From assembly GCF_964340395.1 (NCBI RefSeq), contig NC_135564.1, positions 21,646,942 to 21,710,941 on the forward strand: a DNA stretch of 64,000 bases. Reading direction: 5' to 3'. The notes under the pieces were generated by a model, which was given only the letters and a program-made list of their open reading frames with translations, had not been told where the DNA came from and did not search any database. The stretch comes from Glandiceps talaboti (taxonomy: Eukaryota > Hemichordata > Enteropneusta > Spengelidae). Shown piece by piece: positions 1 to 10,742 of this stretch. Positions within the stretch are counted from its first letter, which is position 1, and every line of letters starts with the position of its first letter. The position numbers and the translations under genes were made by a program.

Positions 1-109
1 CAGATTGTTTTGTTTGTTTATTTTGGGGGCTTATGTTTGACATTCGAGGTACGCTTTGTAAACATTGAAGCGTAACATACGTATGCACATTCCACCTTTT
101 GTATTTCAG

Positions 110-559
110 GTTTTCGTATGGGCTGGTATTTCGAGACGTGGGCCAACAGAGGTAATGGTATTCACCAGTAGGATGGATAGCAAGGGCTATCAGCAAATTC
201 TAAGCAAGAACTTGGTACCATTTATAAAGTCGGCATATCGAGATGGTCACCGCCTGTATCAAGATAACGACCCTAAATACACCAGCAAGTCTACCAAAGC
301 GTGGATGGAGGCAGAACAAGTGAACCACTGGCCATCACCACCAGAATCACCGGACCTGAATCCAATAGAGAATATGTGGGCTTCCCTGAAAAGGTACCTA
401 GAGAAGACAGTGAAACCGTACACGAAAGAAGAGCTGGTGAATGGCATCTACGAGTCTTGGGAGACAGTGACCCCGCAGGTCTGCAATAACTACATCAACC
501 ACATCTATAAAGTCTTGCCAATGGTAATTGCTAGGAACGGTGCAGCCTCGGGGTACTAA
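110..559 (+). pseudogene. Tc1-like transposase, copy A (exon 2 only)
   Basis: Exon 2 of a Tc1/mariner DDE transposase, which cuts and joins transposon ends in the nucleus. It begins after a tatttcag acceptor at 108-109 and ends at a TAA at 557-559, giving 149 codons. The reading shows VWAGISRRG, then DNDPKYTSK and SPDLNPIENMW. The second catalytic Asp (QDND) and the Glu (PIEN) are separated by 34 residues, the DD34E arrangement of the Tc1 branch. This copy has Tyr where the other two have His in the DPKHTS motif, and Ser for Phe in the YEFWET stretch. Exon 1 lies to the left of the window, so completeness cannot be judged. Confidence 0.85.
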
Positions 560-722
560 AGAAGATCCGACAAATGTACTAGTGACATAGTGTGTAACGT
601 AGTGTGTTACCAAACAGTCCGCTGTGGTCGTATAAGTCATACATATATAGTAATCTATATAGGCTACATCACAAAACTACTTGTTCACAGTTCAAAGCGA
701 TTTCGATTCCGTGTCATTAGCC

Positions 723-2075
723 ATGTCCGAAGTGAAAAGTGTTAAAAAAGTCACCAAGGTCAGAGTCGACCTTCGTCAACGCATAGTAAACTTGAAGAAG
801 ATCAGTCGTACTGCCAGAGAAATCAAGACCATCATTGAAGAAGAAGAAGGAGTGTCCATCTGCCGCCAGTCAATCAACCGCATTTTCAAGAAATACATAG
901 AGACCTCCACAGTTACAGATATTCATCGCATCGGTCGTCCGAAGAAATACAACTTAGAGCACTACGACTTCATCAATAGAGAGACCTACTAAGACAGAGA
1001 ACTTACAGCCTTAGCGCTATCCCGAAAGTTTAACAAGACATTTCCAGACTGTCAGACATCAGCAAGTTCCATGACAAAGATTGGAAAAAAGCTTGGTTGG
1101 GTTTGCGAAAATACAAGGTACTGCCAACTAATTAAAGAAGTCAACAAACCGAAGAGGAAGGCGTGGTGCATGCAGCGGATGCATGAGAAGGAACGATTTG
1201 AGAGCGTAATCTTTACAGACGAGAGTAAAATTGACGTCTGTCACTATACCAGAAAGACATACCGGAAGGTGGGTGAGCAGGCAGTCCGAAGACCCAAACC
1301 GAAGCATCCTTTATCTGTAAGTATTTATATTACATCTAAAATCCCACCTATGTTTGACCAAGTCCCACTCATAGCTAACACTTTGTTCAATGAAAGTGAA
1401 AGTTCTTACCAATAAATGACGTGAATTTAATTGCCGATGACGAAAATAACTCACAGTTGGCCAACCAAGCTTTTTCCTTGGATGCGAATGCCAGGAAACA
1501 TGAACATGATGTCTGTCAGATTGTTTTGTTTGTTTATTTTGGGGGCTTATGTTTGACATTCGAGGTACGCTTTGTAAACATTGAAGCGTAACATACGTAT
1601 GCACATTCCACCTTTTGTATTTCAGGTTTTCGTATGGGCTGGTATTTCGAGACGTGGGCCAACAGAGGTAATGGTATTCACCAGTAGGATGGATAGCAAG
1701 GGCTATCAGCAAATTCTAAGCAAGAACTTGGTACCATTTATAAAGTCGGCATATCGAGATGGTCACCGCCTGTATCAAGATAACGACCCTAAACACACCA
1801 GCAAGTCTACCAAAGCGTGGATGGAGGCAGAACAAGTGAACCACTGGCCATCACCACCAGAATCACCGGACCTGAATCCAATAGAGAATATGTGGGCTTC
1901 CCTGAAAAGGTACCTAGAGAAGACAGTGAAACCGTACACGAAAGAAGAGCTGGTGAATGGCATCTACGAGTTTTGGGAGACAGTGACCCCGCAGGTCTGC
2001 AATAACTACATCAACCACATCTATAAAGTCTTGCCAATGGTAATTGCTAGGAACGGTGCAGCCTCGGGGTACTAA
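723..2075 (+). pseudogene. Tc1-like transposase, copy B (intron, one nonsense codon)
   Basis: Exon 1 is 723-1316 and exon 2 is 1626-2075, separated by a 309-bp intron (TCT|GTAAGT to TTTCAG|GTT) in phase 0. Removing it joins KHPLS to VFVWAGIS, the usual Tc1 sequence at that point. The conceptual product is about 347 residues, normal for Tc1. The N-terminal half is a paired-type helix-turn-helix (RQRIVNLKKI, SICRQSINRIF), the first catalytic Asp is in VIFTDESK, and the DD34E pair is in exon 2. An in-frame TAA at 990-992 interrupts exon 1 between the two helix-turn-helix regions; the frame is open on both sides. The ATG at 723 (MSEVKSV) is preferred to the one at 681 because it fits the family length. 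Confidence 0.88.
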
Positions 2076-2238
2076 AGAAGATCCGACAAATGTACTAGTG
2101 AAGTAGTGTGTAACGTAGTGTGTTACCAAACAGTCCGCTGTGGTCGTATAAGTCATACATATATAGTAATCTATATAGGCTACATCACAAAACTACTTGT
2201 TCACAGTTCAAAGCGATTTCGATTCCGTGTCATTAGCC

Positions 2239-3591
2239 ATGTCCGAAGTGAAAAGTGTTAAAAAAGTCACCAAGGTCAGAGTCGACCTTCGTCAACGCAT
2301 AGTAAACTTGAAGAAGATCGGTCGTACTGCCAGAGAAATCAAGACCATCATTGAAGAAGAAGAAGGAGTGTCCATCTGCCGCCAGTCAATCAACCGCATT
2401 TTCAAGAAATACATAGAGACCTCCACAGTTACAGATATTCATCGCATCGGTCGTCCGAAGAAATACAACTTAGAGCACTACGACTTCATCAATAGAGAGA
2501 CCTACTAAGACAGAGAACTTACAGCCTTAGCGCTATCCCGAAAGTTTAACAAGGCATTTCCAGACTGTCAGACATCAGCAAGTTCCATGACAAAGATTGG
2601 AAAAAAGCTTGGTTGGGTTTGCGAAAATACAAGGTACTGCCAACTAATTAAAGAAGTCAACAAACCGAAGAGGAAGGCGTGGTGCATGCAGCGGATGCAT
2701 GAGAAGGAACGATTTGAGAGCGTAATCTTTACAGACGAGAGTAAAATTGACGTCTGTCACTATACCAGAAAGACATACCGGAAGGTGGGTGAGCAGGCAG
2801 TCCGAAGACCCAAACCGAAGCATCCTTTATCTGTAAGTATTTATATTACATCTAAAATCCCACCTATGTTTGACCAAGTCCCACTCATAGCTAACACTTT
2901 GTTCCACGAAAGTGAAAGTTCTTACCAATAAATGACGTGAATTTAATTGCCAATGACGAAAATAACTCACAGTTGGCCAACCAAGCTTTTTCCTTGGATG
3001 CGAATGCCAGGAAACATGAACATGATGTCTGTCAGATTGTTTTGTTTGTTTATTTTGGGGGCTTATGTTTGACATTCGAGGTACGCTTTGTAAACATTGA
3101 AGCGTAACATACGTATGCACATTCCACCTTTTGTATTTCAGGTTTTCGTATGGGCTGGTATTTCGAGACGTGGGCCAACAGAGGTAATGGTATTCACCAG
3201 TAGGATGGATAGCAAGGGCTATCAGCAAATTCTAAGCAAGAACTTGGTACCATTTATAAAGTCGGCATATCGAGATGGTCACCGCCTGTATCAAGATAAC
3301 GACCCTAAACACACCAGCAAGTCTACCAAAGCGTGGATGGAGGCAGAACAAGTGAACCACTGGCCATCACCACCAGAATCACCGGACCTGAATCCAATAG
3401 AGAATATGTGGGCTTCCCTGAAAAGGTACCTAGAGAAGACAGTGAAACCGTACACGAAAGAAGAGCTGGTGAATGGCATCTACGAGTTTTGGGAGACAGT
3501 GACCCCGCAGGTCTGCAATAACTACATCAACCACATCTATAAAGTCTTGCCAATGGTAATTGCTAGGAACGGTGCAGCCTCGGGGTACTAA
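2239..3591 (+). pseudogene. Tc1-like transposase, copy C (same intron and nonsense codon)
   Basis: Exon 1 is 2239-2832, the intron 2833-3141 and exon 2 3142-3591, each displaced by exactly 1516 bp from copy B. The same TAA, now at 2506-2508, breaks exon 1. The DNDPKHTSK and PIENMW motifs are present with DD34E spacing. Differences from copy B are few, for example Gly instead of Ser after NLKKI. The shared nonsense codon shows that the break came before the tandem duplication, so neither copy made a full transposase when amplified. It could still give separate N- and C-terminal peptides, but nothing here argues for that. Confidence 0.88.
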
Positions 3592-3694
3592 AGAAGATCC
3601 GACAAATGTACTAGTGACGAAGTGTGTAACGTAGTGTGTTACCAAGCAGACCATTCCATGGCCACATAAACAGTTTGCATTTAGCGAACACCAA

Positions 3695-3739
3695 CCAAAC
3701 GGCCCTTTTCAGGGCCATCCACACCCTCCAAAAAGAAAT
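3695..3739 (+). other. Histone-type mRNA 3' stem-loop with downstream element (orphan)
   Basis: GGCCCTTTTCAGGGCC at 3701-3716 matches the metazoan histone stem-loop: six-base-pair stem, TTTC loop, Y/R pair in the stem. The 5' flank AACCAAAC and the 3' flank ATCCACACC are of the usual kind, and CAAAAAGAAA begins about 13 bases after the stem, where the U7-binding histone downstream element belongs. In histone genes this signal directs cleavage without polyadenylation. No histone coding sequence is present upstream: the Tc1-like array ends 57 bases before it. Confidence 0.75.
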
Positions 3740-4039
3740 ATACCAAACCAAGTAAACTAAGATTACGCATTCATTGAATTTATTAAAGAATAAAAGTAGA
3801 TCAATGGCCATCTTCTTCTTTTCTAATGTACGGAAATCGAAACAGTTTATATATATTGTTTCTATTCACGTTTATTCTGTTAGTTGTTTAGCAACACATA
3901 GAACATACAGAGGTCAACCCACTCTGTAAAAGGTTGTCATCTTAACAGTTCTTCATCTACGCCAGTCTGAGAATTTGAAACCCCTTTTTCTGCAATTGTT
4001 TTCGAATTTGTCAATAAAGATTCCAAATACAGGGGGCCG

Positions 4040-4625
4040 GAAGGGCGCAGAGCATGATGGGTAAAATTAATAATTGATATTCCGTAAGTACATGTAAAAG
4101 TTGATACAAAGTTCATTCACCCCACAAAGTTGGGTGTATGTAGTTCAAGACCGTGCAACCACATTTCTTGCTTGAGAAGTGTTTTCGATGCAATGGTAAC
4201 ATGAACCTAATTTGACATTTAATTTTTTGGGCTGTACATTATATAGAAAACTGAGAATCTATAAACAAACACGTTTTGTACATACATGTAGATATTCTTT
4301 TCATGACGTTTTTCATGCTCATTGATGTACTCAAAAGTGATACTGATGGAGTGTTGTGTAGCGGAATATGTTGCAAGTTGATATTCCGTCAGTAAAAGTT
4401 GAAAGTTCGTTCACCCCACAAAGCTGGGTGTATATAAGTCAAGGCCGTGCAACTACATTTCGTGTTCGATACGTGTTTTCGATGACCCATTTTTTTTTTT
4501 TTGGGGGGGGGGGGTGTACATAGTAATATAGAAAACTGAGAATTTATCAATAAACAAATTTTGCATATACATGTAGACATTCCCGTCATGACATTGATAT
4601 ACGGAGTGTTGTGATTTTTGACGCA
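4040..4625. repeat. Diverged direct duplication of about 310 bp
   Basis: About 4075-4375 and 4381-4620 share, in the same order, TTGATATTCCGT, a CACCCCACAAAG block, GTGCAACNACATTTC, GAAAACTGAGAAT, ATACATGTAGA and GGAGTGTTGTG. The second copy has gained a T/G homopolymer at 4489-4513. No coding potential is seen. The family is not recognised. Confidence 0.7.
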
Positions 4626-4772
4626 TCAAAACCATGCTTCAGTTTCGATTGTAGCAAAGTCTAGCATTTCATATCGCTCTTTCTTGCCAATAATTCGGAA
4701 CAAAATACCACTCACCTTGCTGACGACGTGTCTATTGTCTATTGTCCACTTCATGAATATTTATTGTTCTTA

Positions 4773-5127
4773 GGCCTAAAAATAATTATTTGGTTCCAAT
4801 TACCCGACCCTACCTAGCTTTTCACTGCCGGCCGACCCTAAACTTTTTTTTACAAAAATAATAAACATCGCAAAAATTGTTAAGTCTCACGAGAAATAGT
4901 GGATGCGGAAAACTGACATCAACTTAAAAAGGCAAAATAAAACTTCTTCCAATCTGTAATGGCTGTACATCTGATAAGATGAAATAAACAACACAGAGAC
5001 CATTTTGAAAACAATGGAAAACCTGAACTAGACACTCACATAAAAAAAATATTTAATAAAAGAAAAGAAAATTCTATCGACCCCGCCAATTCTAAAATGA
5101 ACCACACATTTGTTTTATTGATAGGCC
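4773..5127 (+). mobile_element. Harbinger-like MITE, 355 bp
   Basis: The termini are imperfect inverted repeats, GGCCTAAAAATAATT on the left and GGCCTATCAATAAAA read inward from the right. The element is flanked by TTA at 4770-4772 and 5128-5130. Three-base TWA target duplications with GG-starting termini are typical of the PIF/Harbinger superfamily. It has no coding capacity. A second copy lies in the opposite orientation at 39082-39452, and a lone end at 14402. Superfamily assignment is inferred from termini and duplication alone. Confidence 0.72.
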
Positions 5128-5190
5128 TTATAATCAGTGTGCTACTAATTGCTTAGGGCCTGTCAATGGGGTCATTGAACACCTTGCAAG

Positions 5191-5300
5191 GCCTTCGTGG
5201 CCCAGTGTTAGCAACGGTTGCACCTGGACGTGACCAAACATCGGTCACATCGTAGCCATACCCGGTCACCCAGTTCCAAAATATTATGCGTCACTTCCCG
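5191..5300 (+). repeat. Possible tRNA-derived SINE head
   Basis: TGGCCCAGTGTTAGCAACGG resembles a polymerase III A box, as in tRNA-derived SINEs. The B box expected about 35-45 bases later is poor (CCCAGTTCCAAA), and I cannot draw a cloverleaf. A degenerate SINE remnant is more likely than a tRNA gene. Confidence 0.3.
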
Positions 5301-6180
5301 AAATACTGAGCCAATTTCGTCATGTGTTAAAGTTGCGATTTCCTCATGTGACTACTTGCTATATTTCACCACAAATAAAGAGAATTGTACACATCAATGA
5401 TGTCGATTGTTTCAATAAAATAATATGATACACTTTAGTTTGAAGCTGTTTGATTTTGCAACATTTTCTTTAACACTAAGCAGTAACATTCTTCCAAGTT
5501 ACATGCACTGCACGCTAAGATCGATGAAAAGTTGTTTGAATTCATTTTCTCTTGCGTTTTCACACAAGAACTAAATGAGCGTGAACGAATGTCGGAAGGC
5601 AGCCTTGACATCGAGGACGTGTAGAATGACTAGCTCTACACTCCTTGCCTTTGAGTATAGTTGAAAGAGGACGAGTGCAACAATAAAAGCGAGATGGTAA
5701 TTTACACAGAAGACAATGATGAAGACAATACCCTGTTTAATGAGCTAATAGCAGTGAGTCTCTCTGCTATAGTGCGACCAGACGTAATTGCTGACCGACA
5801 TCAGACGTGTCCATGTGCGTCTGCGTCTTGTCTGAGACGCGCCAGCTGGGTGACCAAGTTCCGGCTAGTACTGTATACATGTACAAGATTTACGTTACCT
5901 GCTCTCTTATTTATCTCTGAATGGTCCGTTCAATCAGTTATGTATTGTATTTTTACCATAACTTTACCATTACCATTACATATGATTGAGGTTTCCCATA
6001 TTTCACATAACAATCCAAAATGTCACAAGTCATTGGGAATGACATAGTCCCCGCTATGATTGGGTTTTAAGGAACTGGCAGTTTATGTTGTCATTTGCAA
6101 ACCTGCTTAATGTTATTTGGCCTCATATGGTTGTTTTTGATATCACTACTCTCTGATCACGCAACAACACTTGTGAACCT
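5301..6180. other. No supported gene
   Basis: AT-rich DNA with no recognisable domain. A short open stretch at about 5707-5753 (acidic, EDNDEDNTLF) is bounded by ACACAG on the left and GCA|GTGAGT on the right, so it could be an upstream exon of the plus-strand gene at 6777. There is no family match, so I do not call it. Confidence 0.35.
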
Positions 6181-6730
6181 AAATCAAACAGACTTAGATA
6201 TGTTGTGTCTGTTCGTTGGACATGGAACATGCCTACTCATGTTGTGTCTCCTCGTTGGACATGGGACATGCCTACTCTTCAAGATGACGTCATGGAATAA
6301 ACCATTCAACAATAAAGGATGGGTCAGGTACGGTGTTCAAACATGTCTGGTTATGGTTTTGGACATGAAAACTGCGCCAACAAAATGGCTGCCAGGCAGC
6401 CATATCGGATTGTATCACGACGAAAATGGATATGCACATGTATGTCATAGCACACTGTGCTAATACCACTTTGAATGAGATCTCTTCAAGCATGTCTGAG
6501 TTATGGCTTTGGACAGGGAAAATTCACAAACTAAATGGCTGCTAGGTGGCCATATTGGATCGTATCATGAAACAAATTGACGTGCATATGTATGCTATAG
6601 TATGTTGCCCCTGTACCAAGTTTCAAAAAAATCAGTCAAGGCATCTCCAAGAAACCGCTCCGAACGGACGGACGGACACACGCATGGACCGACGGAACCC
6701 AATCCATAAGTCCCCGTCCCGGACTTCGTA
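6181..6730. repeat. Dispersed repeat ending in GGACGGACGGACA tract
   Basis: Two diverged direct copies (about 6340-6460 and 6490-6600) share ATGGCTGCNAGGNNGCCATAT and GATTGTATCA-type blocks. A conserved tail follows: GTACCAAGTTTCAAAAA, then CGGACGGACGGACA, then GTCCCGG. Invertebrate interspersed repeats often have such tails; the family is not named here. Confidence 0.55.
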
Positions 6731-6776
6731 AGTAATTTCATTGAATAAGACACATTTTTTTATTACACATATACAG

Positions 6777-6827
6777 TTTGTTACACGGATTTTATGCTGC
6801 TGGATCTAGTGAGGAAACATATGAAGT
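6777..6827 (+). CDS. Exon A, left part, DDE-like gene
   Basis: Acceptor ttacacatatacag at 6775-6776. The only open frame reads LLHGFYAAGSSEETYE and ends in GT of a split valine codon exactly at the hAT target site GAAGT (6823-6827). The other two frames contain stops. Skipping the hAT element and one copy of GAAGT continues the same frame at 11106. Confidence 0.5.
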
Positions 6828-7368
6828 CAGGGCTCGAAATTAGCGGTAGTCTCGCGTCAATTGACTACCAGTTTTTCCAAAATGACTACCAAGTTCGAAA
6901 ACTGGTAGTCACCCTTGACTACCACGAAAATCCTGCCGAATACGAAGGCCTGCTAACAGGCCAGACAAGTTGACAATGTAGCGTCTAAAGCTATGTGTGT
7001 GTTCAATATTACTTACTTTGTAGCGAGTAACGATGGCCTGGTAAAATAAACAAAATACGTGTAGCTTATATGTGATATTACAAACGCAATAGTATCTAGT
7101 CAAAAACGCAACACTTTATTTGATTTCATGACTGTTTCATTGTCCTTTCCATGTCTCACTGTTGCAATCGACATCATATAAAACTTAGGAAAATATATAT
7201 ACGGAATAAAGTCATTCTCCCGCCTCTAATTGCGAGTGTAATAGTCATTCAATAATATTGTAGTTACCACAGTTTACTGGAAGAATGAGTATTTTGAATC
7301 ATTTCCGTCGTTAATCGAAGCCCAAGTTAGCGGAGGAGACATCAGGGGACACGAGTCAAGGGGGAGCA

Positions 7369-9499
7369 ATGGCTGAAAATGATGCCACTGCCACTTCAGT
7401 GGACGCCAATAATGTGGCGAAAAAACACAAAACAGTTGATAACAGCAATGGTGGAAATGCCCCGAAAAAGGCTAAAGTTATCAGGAAATTCAACAAATCG
7501 TGGGTTAATGGAAGGGAAACCTGGTTGAAATTTGATGACAACAAAAATGCTATGTTATGTACCATTTGTCCACGGAGTGAATCGTCTGCTTTTACTAGTG
7601 ACCAAGGTTGTATGAACTGTCGCGTTGAAACATTATGCAAACACGAACTAAGTCAGAGTCATAAACGAGCGATGGAAAGGTAGTCATTGAAAGAAGTGCT
7701 AACCCACAACCAATAATATCACATATCGTCAACATGGATCAAAAGCGGTTACAGCCACTTGATATTTTGTTCAGAACCGCGTACTATATTGCGAAAAACG
7801 AAAAACCTTTCAGTGATTTCGCCGAACTCTTGACGCTCCAGGAGTGCAACAATGTCAAAGTCAGTGATACATATCGAAACGACAAACAGGCAGCTGTCTT
7901 CCTTAACTTCATCGCACAAATATTACGCGAAAATCTGAAAAAATCGGTACAAGAGAGTAAATTGTATTCTGTTTTGAATGATTCATCCACCGATTGCTCT
8001 GTTGTTGAGGAAGAAATCGTGTACGTTCGAATACTGGAAGGCTGTAGACCAAGAACCTGTTTCCTCGGTTTTCAGGCAATGCCGCGTGGAACAGCAGAGG
8101 CAATTATTAGTGCCATAGACCGAGCTTTCCAAAGCGAGTTGGAAATGCCAGAAGGAGATTGGAAAAACAATCTGGTTGGTATAGCCACTGATGGTGCTGC
8201 CGTCATGGTCGGGGAGCGGTCAGGTGTCACTACGCGAATACGCAGAGATGTACCTCATTTAGTTAGTATTCACTGCACGGCGCACAGACTAGAACTTTGC
8301 TTAAAATCTGCATTGAAAGAACTGCCATGTTACGCGAGGATTGAGGACTTTCTGGTTCACATTTTCAAGTTTTATAATAATTCGCCTCGTAATTATGCAG
8401 CTTTAAAACAAGCCGCATTAGCTGCAGGAGTAACTATCATCAAACCTAGTAATGTGTTAGGTACACGTTGGATAGAGCACCACAGACACGGAATTGATGC
8501 TATCATAAGGGACTGGCTACCGCTTGTAACGCATATGCAAGATATCGTAGCGCCTGGCAGTGACCATACCAACAATTCCAAGTGTAAGGCAAGAGGTTTC
8601 TTAGAAAAACTGACCGACTTCACTTTTGTCAAGTCTTTGTATATACTGCTTGATGTTTACATAATACTCTCTCGACTGTCTCTCTTGTTCCAGAAAAATG
8701 ACACGTCTCTCGAAAGTGTCCAGTATGGCGTACAACAAGCAATTGACAGCCTTCGATTGATAGCTGAAAATCCCGGGCCATCCGAAACTGCATTTAACAA
8801 AATACTAGCTGCGAATGGAGCCGAAGCAATGATTTTTCATGGCGAGATTCCATTGAACATACAATCGAAAGTCAGACTTGTAAATGGGTGCACTGAACAG
8901 ATAAACACACATTTACACTCGTTCCGCTCGTTCCACGAAGATCCCATCCTTGTCGCAACTAAAGTACTCGACCCAACTAATTGGCCGAGAGACCACAAAC
9001 AGTTACGAAATTACGGAGTCGACCACGTAATTACTCTAGTCGCCCATTTTCAAGACCTTCTTCACCAGCAAGATAACTACAATGAAGACGAAGTAATCAT
9101 GGAGTGGACGGGCCTGAAAAACGTTGTAACCGGAATTTTGGCTGTTAATCCGGACTTGAATTTCTTAGATATTTGGCAACACATTCTCCTACAAAATCAA
9201 CCTGAATTTCGTAATGTAATGTCAGTTGTAAAGGTTGTACTACTAATTCCCATTCACACGAGTGAATGCGAGAGAGGCTTCTCAATCACGGGCGCATAAA
9301 ATCAGACTGGCGTGCAGGTTTAAATACAGAAACACTGTCGGATTTGATCAGAATTTCGCTGGATGGACCACAACTTGAAAGATTTGACCCAAGACCTGCC
9401 ATTGGACGCTGGTTTCATGGCGGCCAATGTAGGCATCGACCTGATATTTTACCATACAGTCAGCGAGGCGAACAAAACAGTAGTGACGATGATGTATGA
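7369..9499 (+). pseudogene. hAT transposase (ZNF862-like), two frameshifts
   Basis: Starts at ATG 7369 (MAENDATATS). Residues about 40-104 form a TTF-type zinc finger (LCTIC, GCMNC, KHELSQSH) used for DNA binding. The ribonuclease-H-like core follows: NDSSTDCS with the first catalytic Asp, GIATDGAAVMVG with the second, and the hAT CTAHRLELC signature. The C-terminal dimerisation region follows (TSECERGFS, then IKSDWRAGLNTETLSDL, then FDPRPAIGRW). A one-base shift near 7680 separates the zinc finger from the core, and a one-base loss near 9291 separates ERGFS from IKSDW. The stop is at 9497-9499. Total length is about 700 codons, usual for this family. Only two lesions imply fairly recent decay. 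It lies inside the terminal repeats at 6828 and 11100. Confidence 0.88.
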
Positions 9500-9696
9500 A
9501 CTTGAATAGGGAGATGTATACTCGATCATGACGTGGTTAAGTTTCTCAAAGGAAGAAACTAGTTTAAACTTTACCAGCAACTAGTTTTGTGGAATAATGT
9601 TTACGTGTTACCATTGTTTACATTTGTCTAGGACAACGACATGCGTCTGATCGACGTTATTGACCTCAGCGTCCTGTGAAAAGTTTATTTGTTTTT

Positions 9697-10318
9697 ATTG
9701 ATATTATATGTGATATTACAAAGCGATAGTATCTAGTCAAAAACGCAACACTTTATTTGATTTCATGACTGTTTCATTGTCCTTTCCATGTCTCACTGTT
9801 GCAAACGACATTATATAAAACTTAGGAGAATATATATACGGAATAAAGTCATTCTCCCGCCACTAATTGCGAGTGTAATAGTCATTCAATAATATTGTAT
9901 GATACCACAGTTTATTGGAAGAATGAGTATTTTGAATCATTTCCGTCGTTAATCGAAGCCCAAGTTAGCGGAGGAGACATCAGGGGACACGAGTCAAGGG
10001 GGAGCAATGGCTGAAAATGATGCCACTGCCACTTCAGTGGATGCCAATAATGTGGCGAAAAAACACAAAACAGTTGATAACAGCAATGGTGGAAATGCCC
10101 CGAAAAAGGCTAAAGTTATCAGGAAATTCAACAAATCATGGGTTAATGGAAGGGAAACCTGGTTGAAATTTGATGACAACAAAAATGCTATGTTATGTAC
10201 CATTTGTCCACGGAGTGAATCATCTGCTTTTTGTTCAGAACCGCGTACTATATTGCGAAAAACGAAAAACCTTTCAGTGATTTCGCCGAACTGTGAAAAG
10301 TTTATTTGTTTTTATTGA
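9697..10318 (+). pseudogene. Internally deleted second copy of the hAT 5' region
   Basis: From about 9702 the sequence repeats that from about 7068 with few changes, including the ATG (10007) and the first part of the zinc finger. It then jumps from SESSAF (equivalent of 7598) to the equivalent of 7769, and from the equivalent of 7827 to that of 9676, ending in the same TTTATTGTT-type AT-rich tail. The deletion junctions share TTTT and CT, as in microhomology-mediated deletion. The deleted pieces lack GT-AG ends, so this is not splicing. The remaining 103-codon frame keeps one CxxC and loses the His residues. Confidence 0.8.
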
Positions 10319-10567
10319 AATTTCCAAAGTGAGTACGCTGGCCTAACTACATTGCCTGTCAACAGACTGTAACTTTGTCTGGCTTACATGCCAGCCCACG
10401 TGATGAATTTGTTTATGCACGTTTGTCATTCTAATTAGATACCATCAATCATTCATGAGATAAAGTGTTGCAATCCCAAACGTAGTTAGCTAGTGAGTGA
10501 CATTTGAAGTTACAACTGTGAATCAATGTTGACGTCTTGTGGATATGGGTAGAAACAATGAAACAGT

Positions 10568-10568
10568 A

Positions 10569-10609
<41 letters not shown>

Positions 10610-10636
10610 GTCAGTCAGTCAGTCAGTCAGTCAGTA
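10568..10636. repeat. (AATC)n then (CAGT)n microsatellite
   Basis: Perfect AATC repeats change in phase to CAGT repeats at about 10608. Inside the hAT element. Confidence 0.95.
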
Positions 10637-10719
10637 AATGAATAAAATTATCAGGATCAATGAATTTTAACATACCTAATGTGTTTTAAAGTTTATTTCT
10701 GTAAATCGCTCAGTAACTC

Positions 10720-10742
10720 TGTGTGTGTGTGTGTGTGTGTGT
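10720..10742. repeat. (GT)n microsatellite
   Basis: About eleven GT dinucleotides inside the hAT element. Confidence 0.9.

Larger units (their letters stand above)
1..3643 (+). repeat. Tandem array of a 1516-bp Tc1-like unit
   Basis: Positions 65, 1581 and 3097 begin the same sequence, so the period is exactly 1516 bp, with about 2.4 units visible. The window starts inside a unit, so the left edge is not seen. Homology stops at about 3643, where the unit's usual sequence is replaced by unrelated DNA. Copies differ by only scattered substitutions, which points to recent amplification. Each unit contains a two-exon Tc1-like transposase. I see no terminal inverted repeats between units, so the copies are joined like a satellite rather than as separately inserted transposons. 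Confidence 0.93.

Noticed and set aside
5191-5300. tRNA gene
   Set aside because: An A-box-like sequence is present but no good B box, anticodon stem or acceptor stem can be drawn.
5661-6047. 128-codon plus-strand frame
   Set aside because: No recognisable domain; only its first part has exon-like borders, so not called as a gene.
7598-7769. Intron in the hAT transposase, spliced out in the second copy
   Set aside because: The missing segment lacks GT-AG borders and has microhomology at the junction, so it is a deletion.
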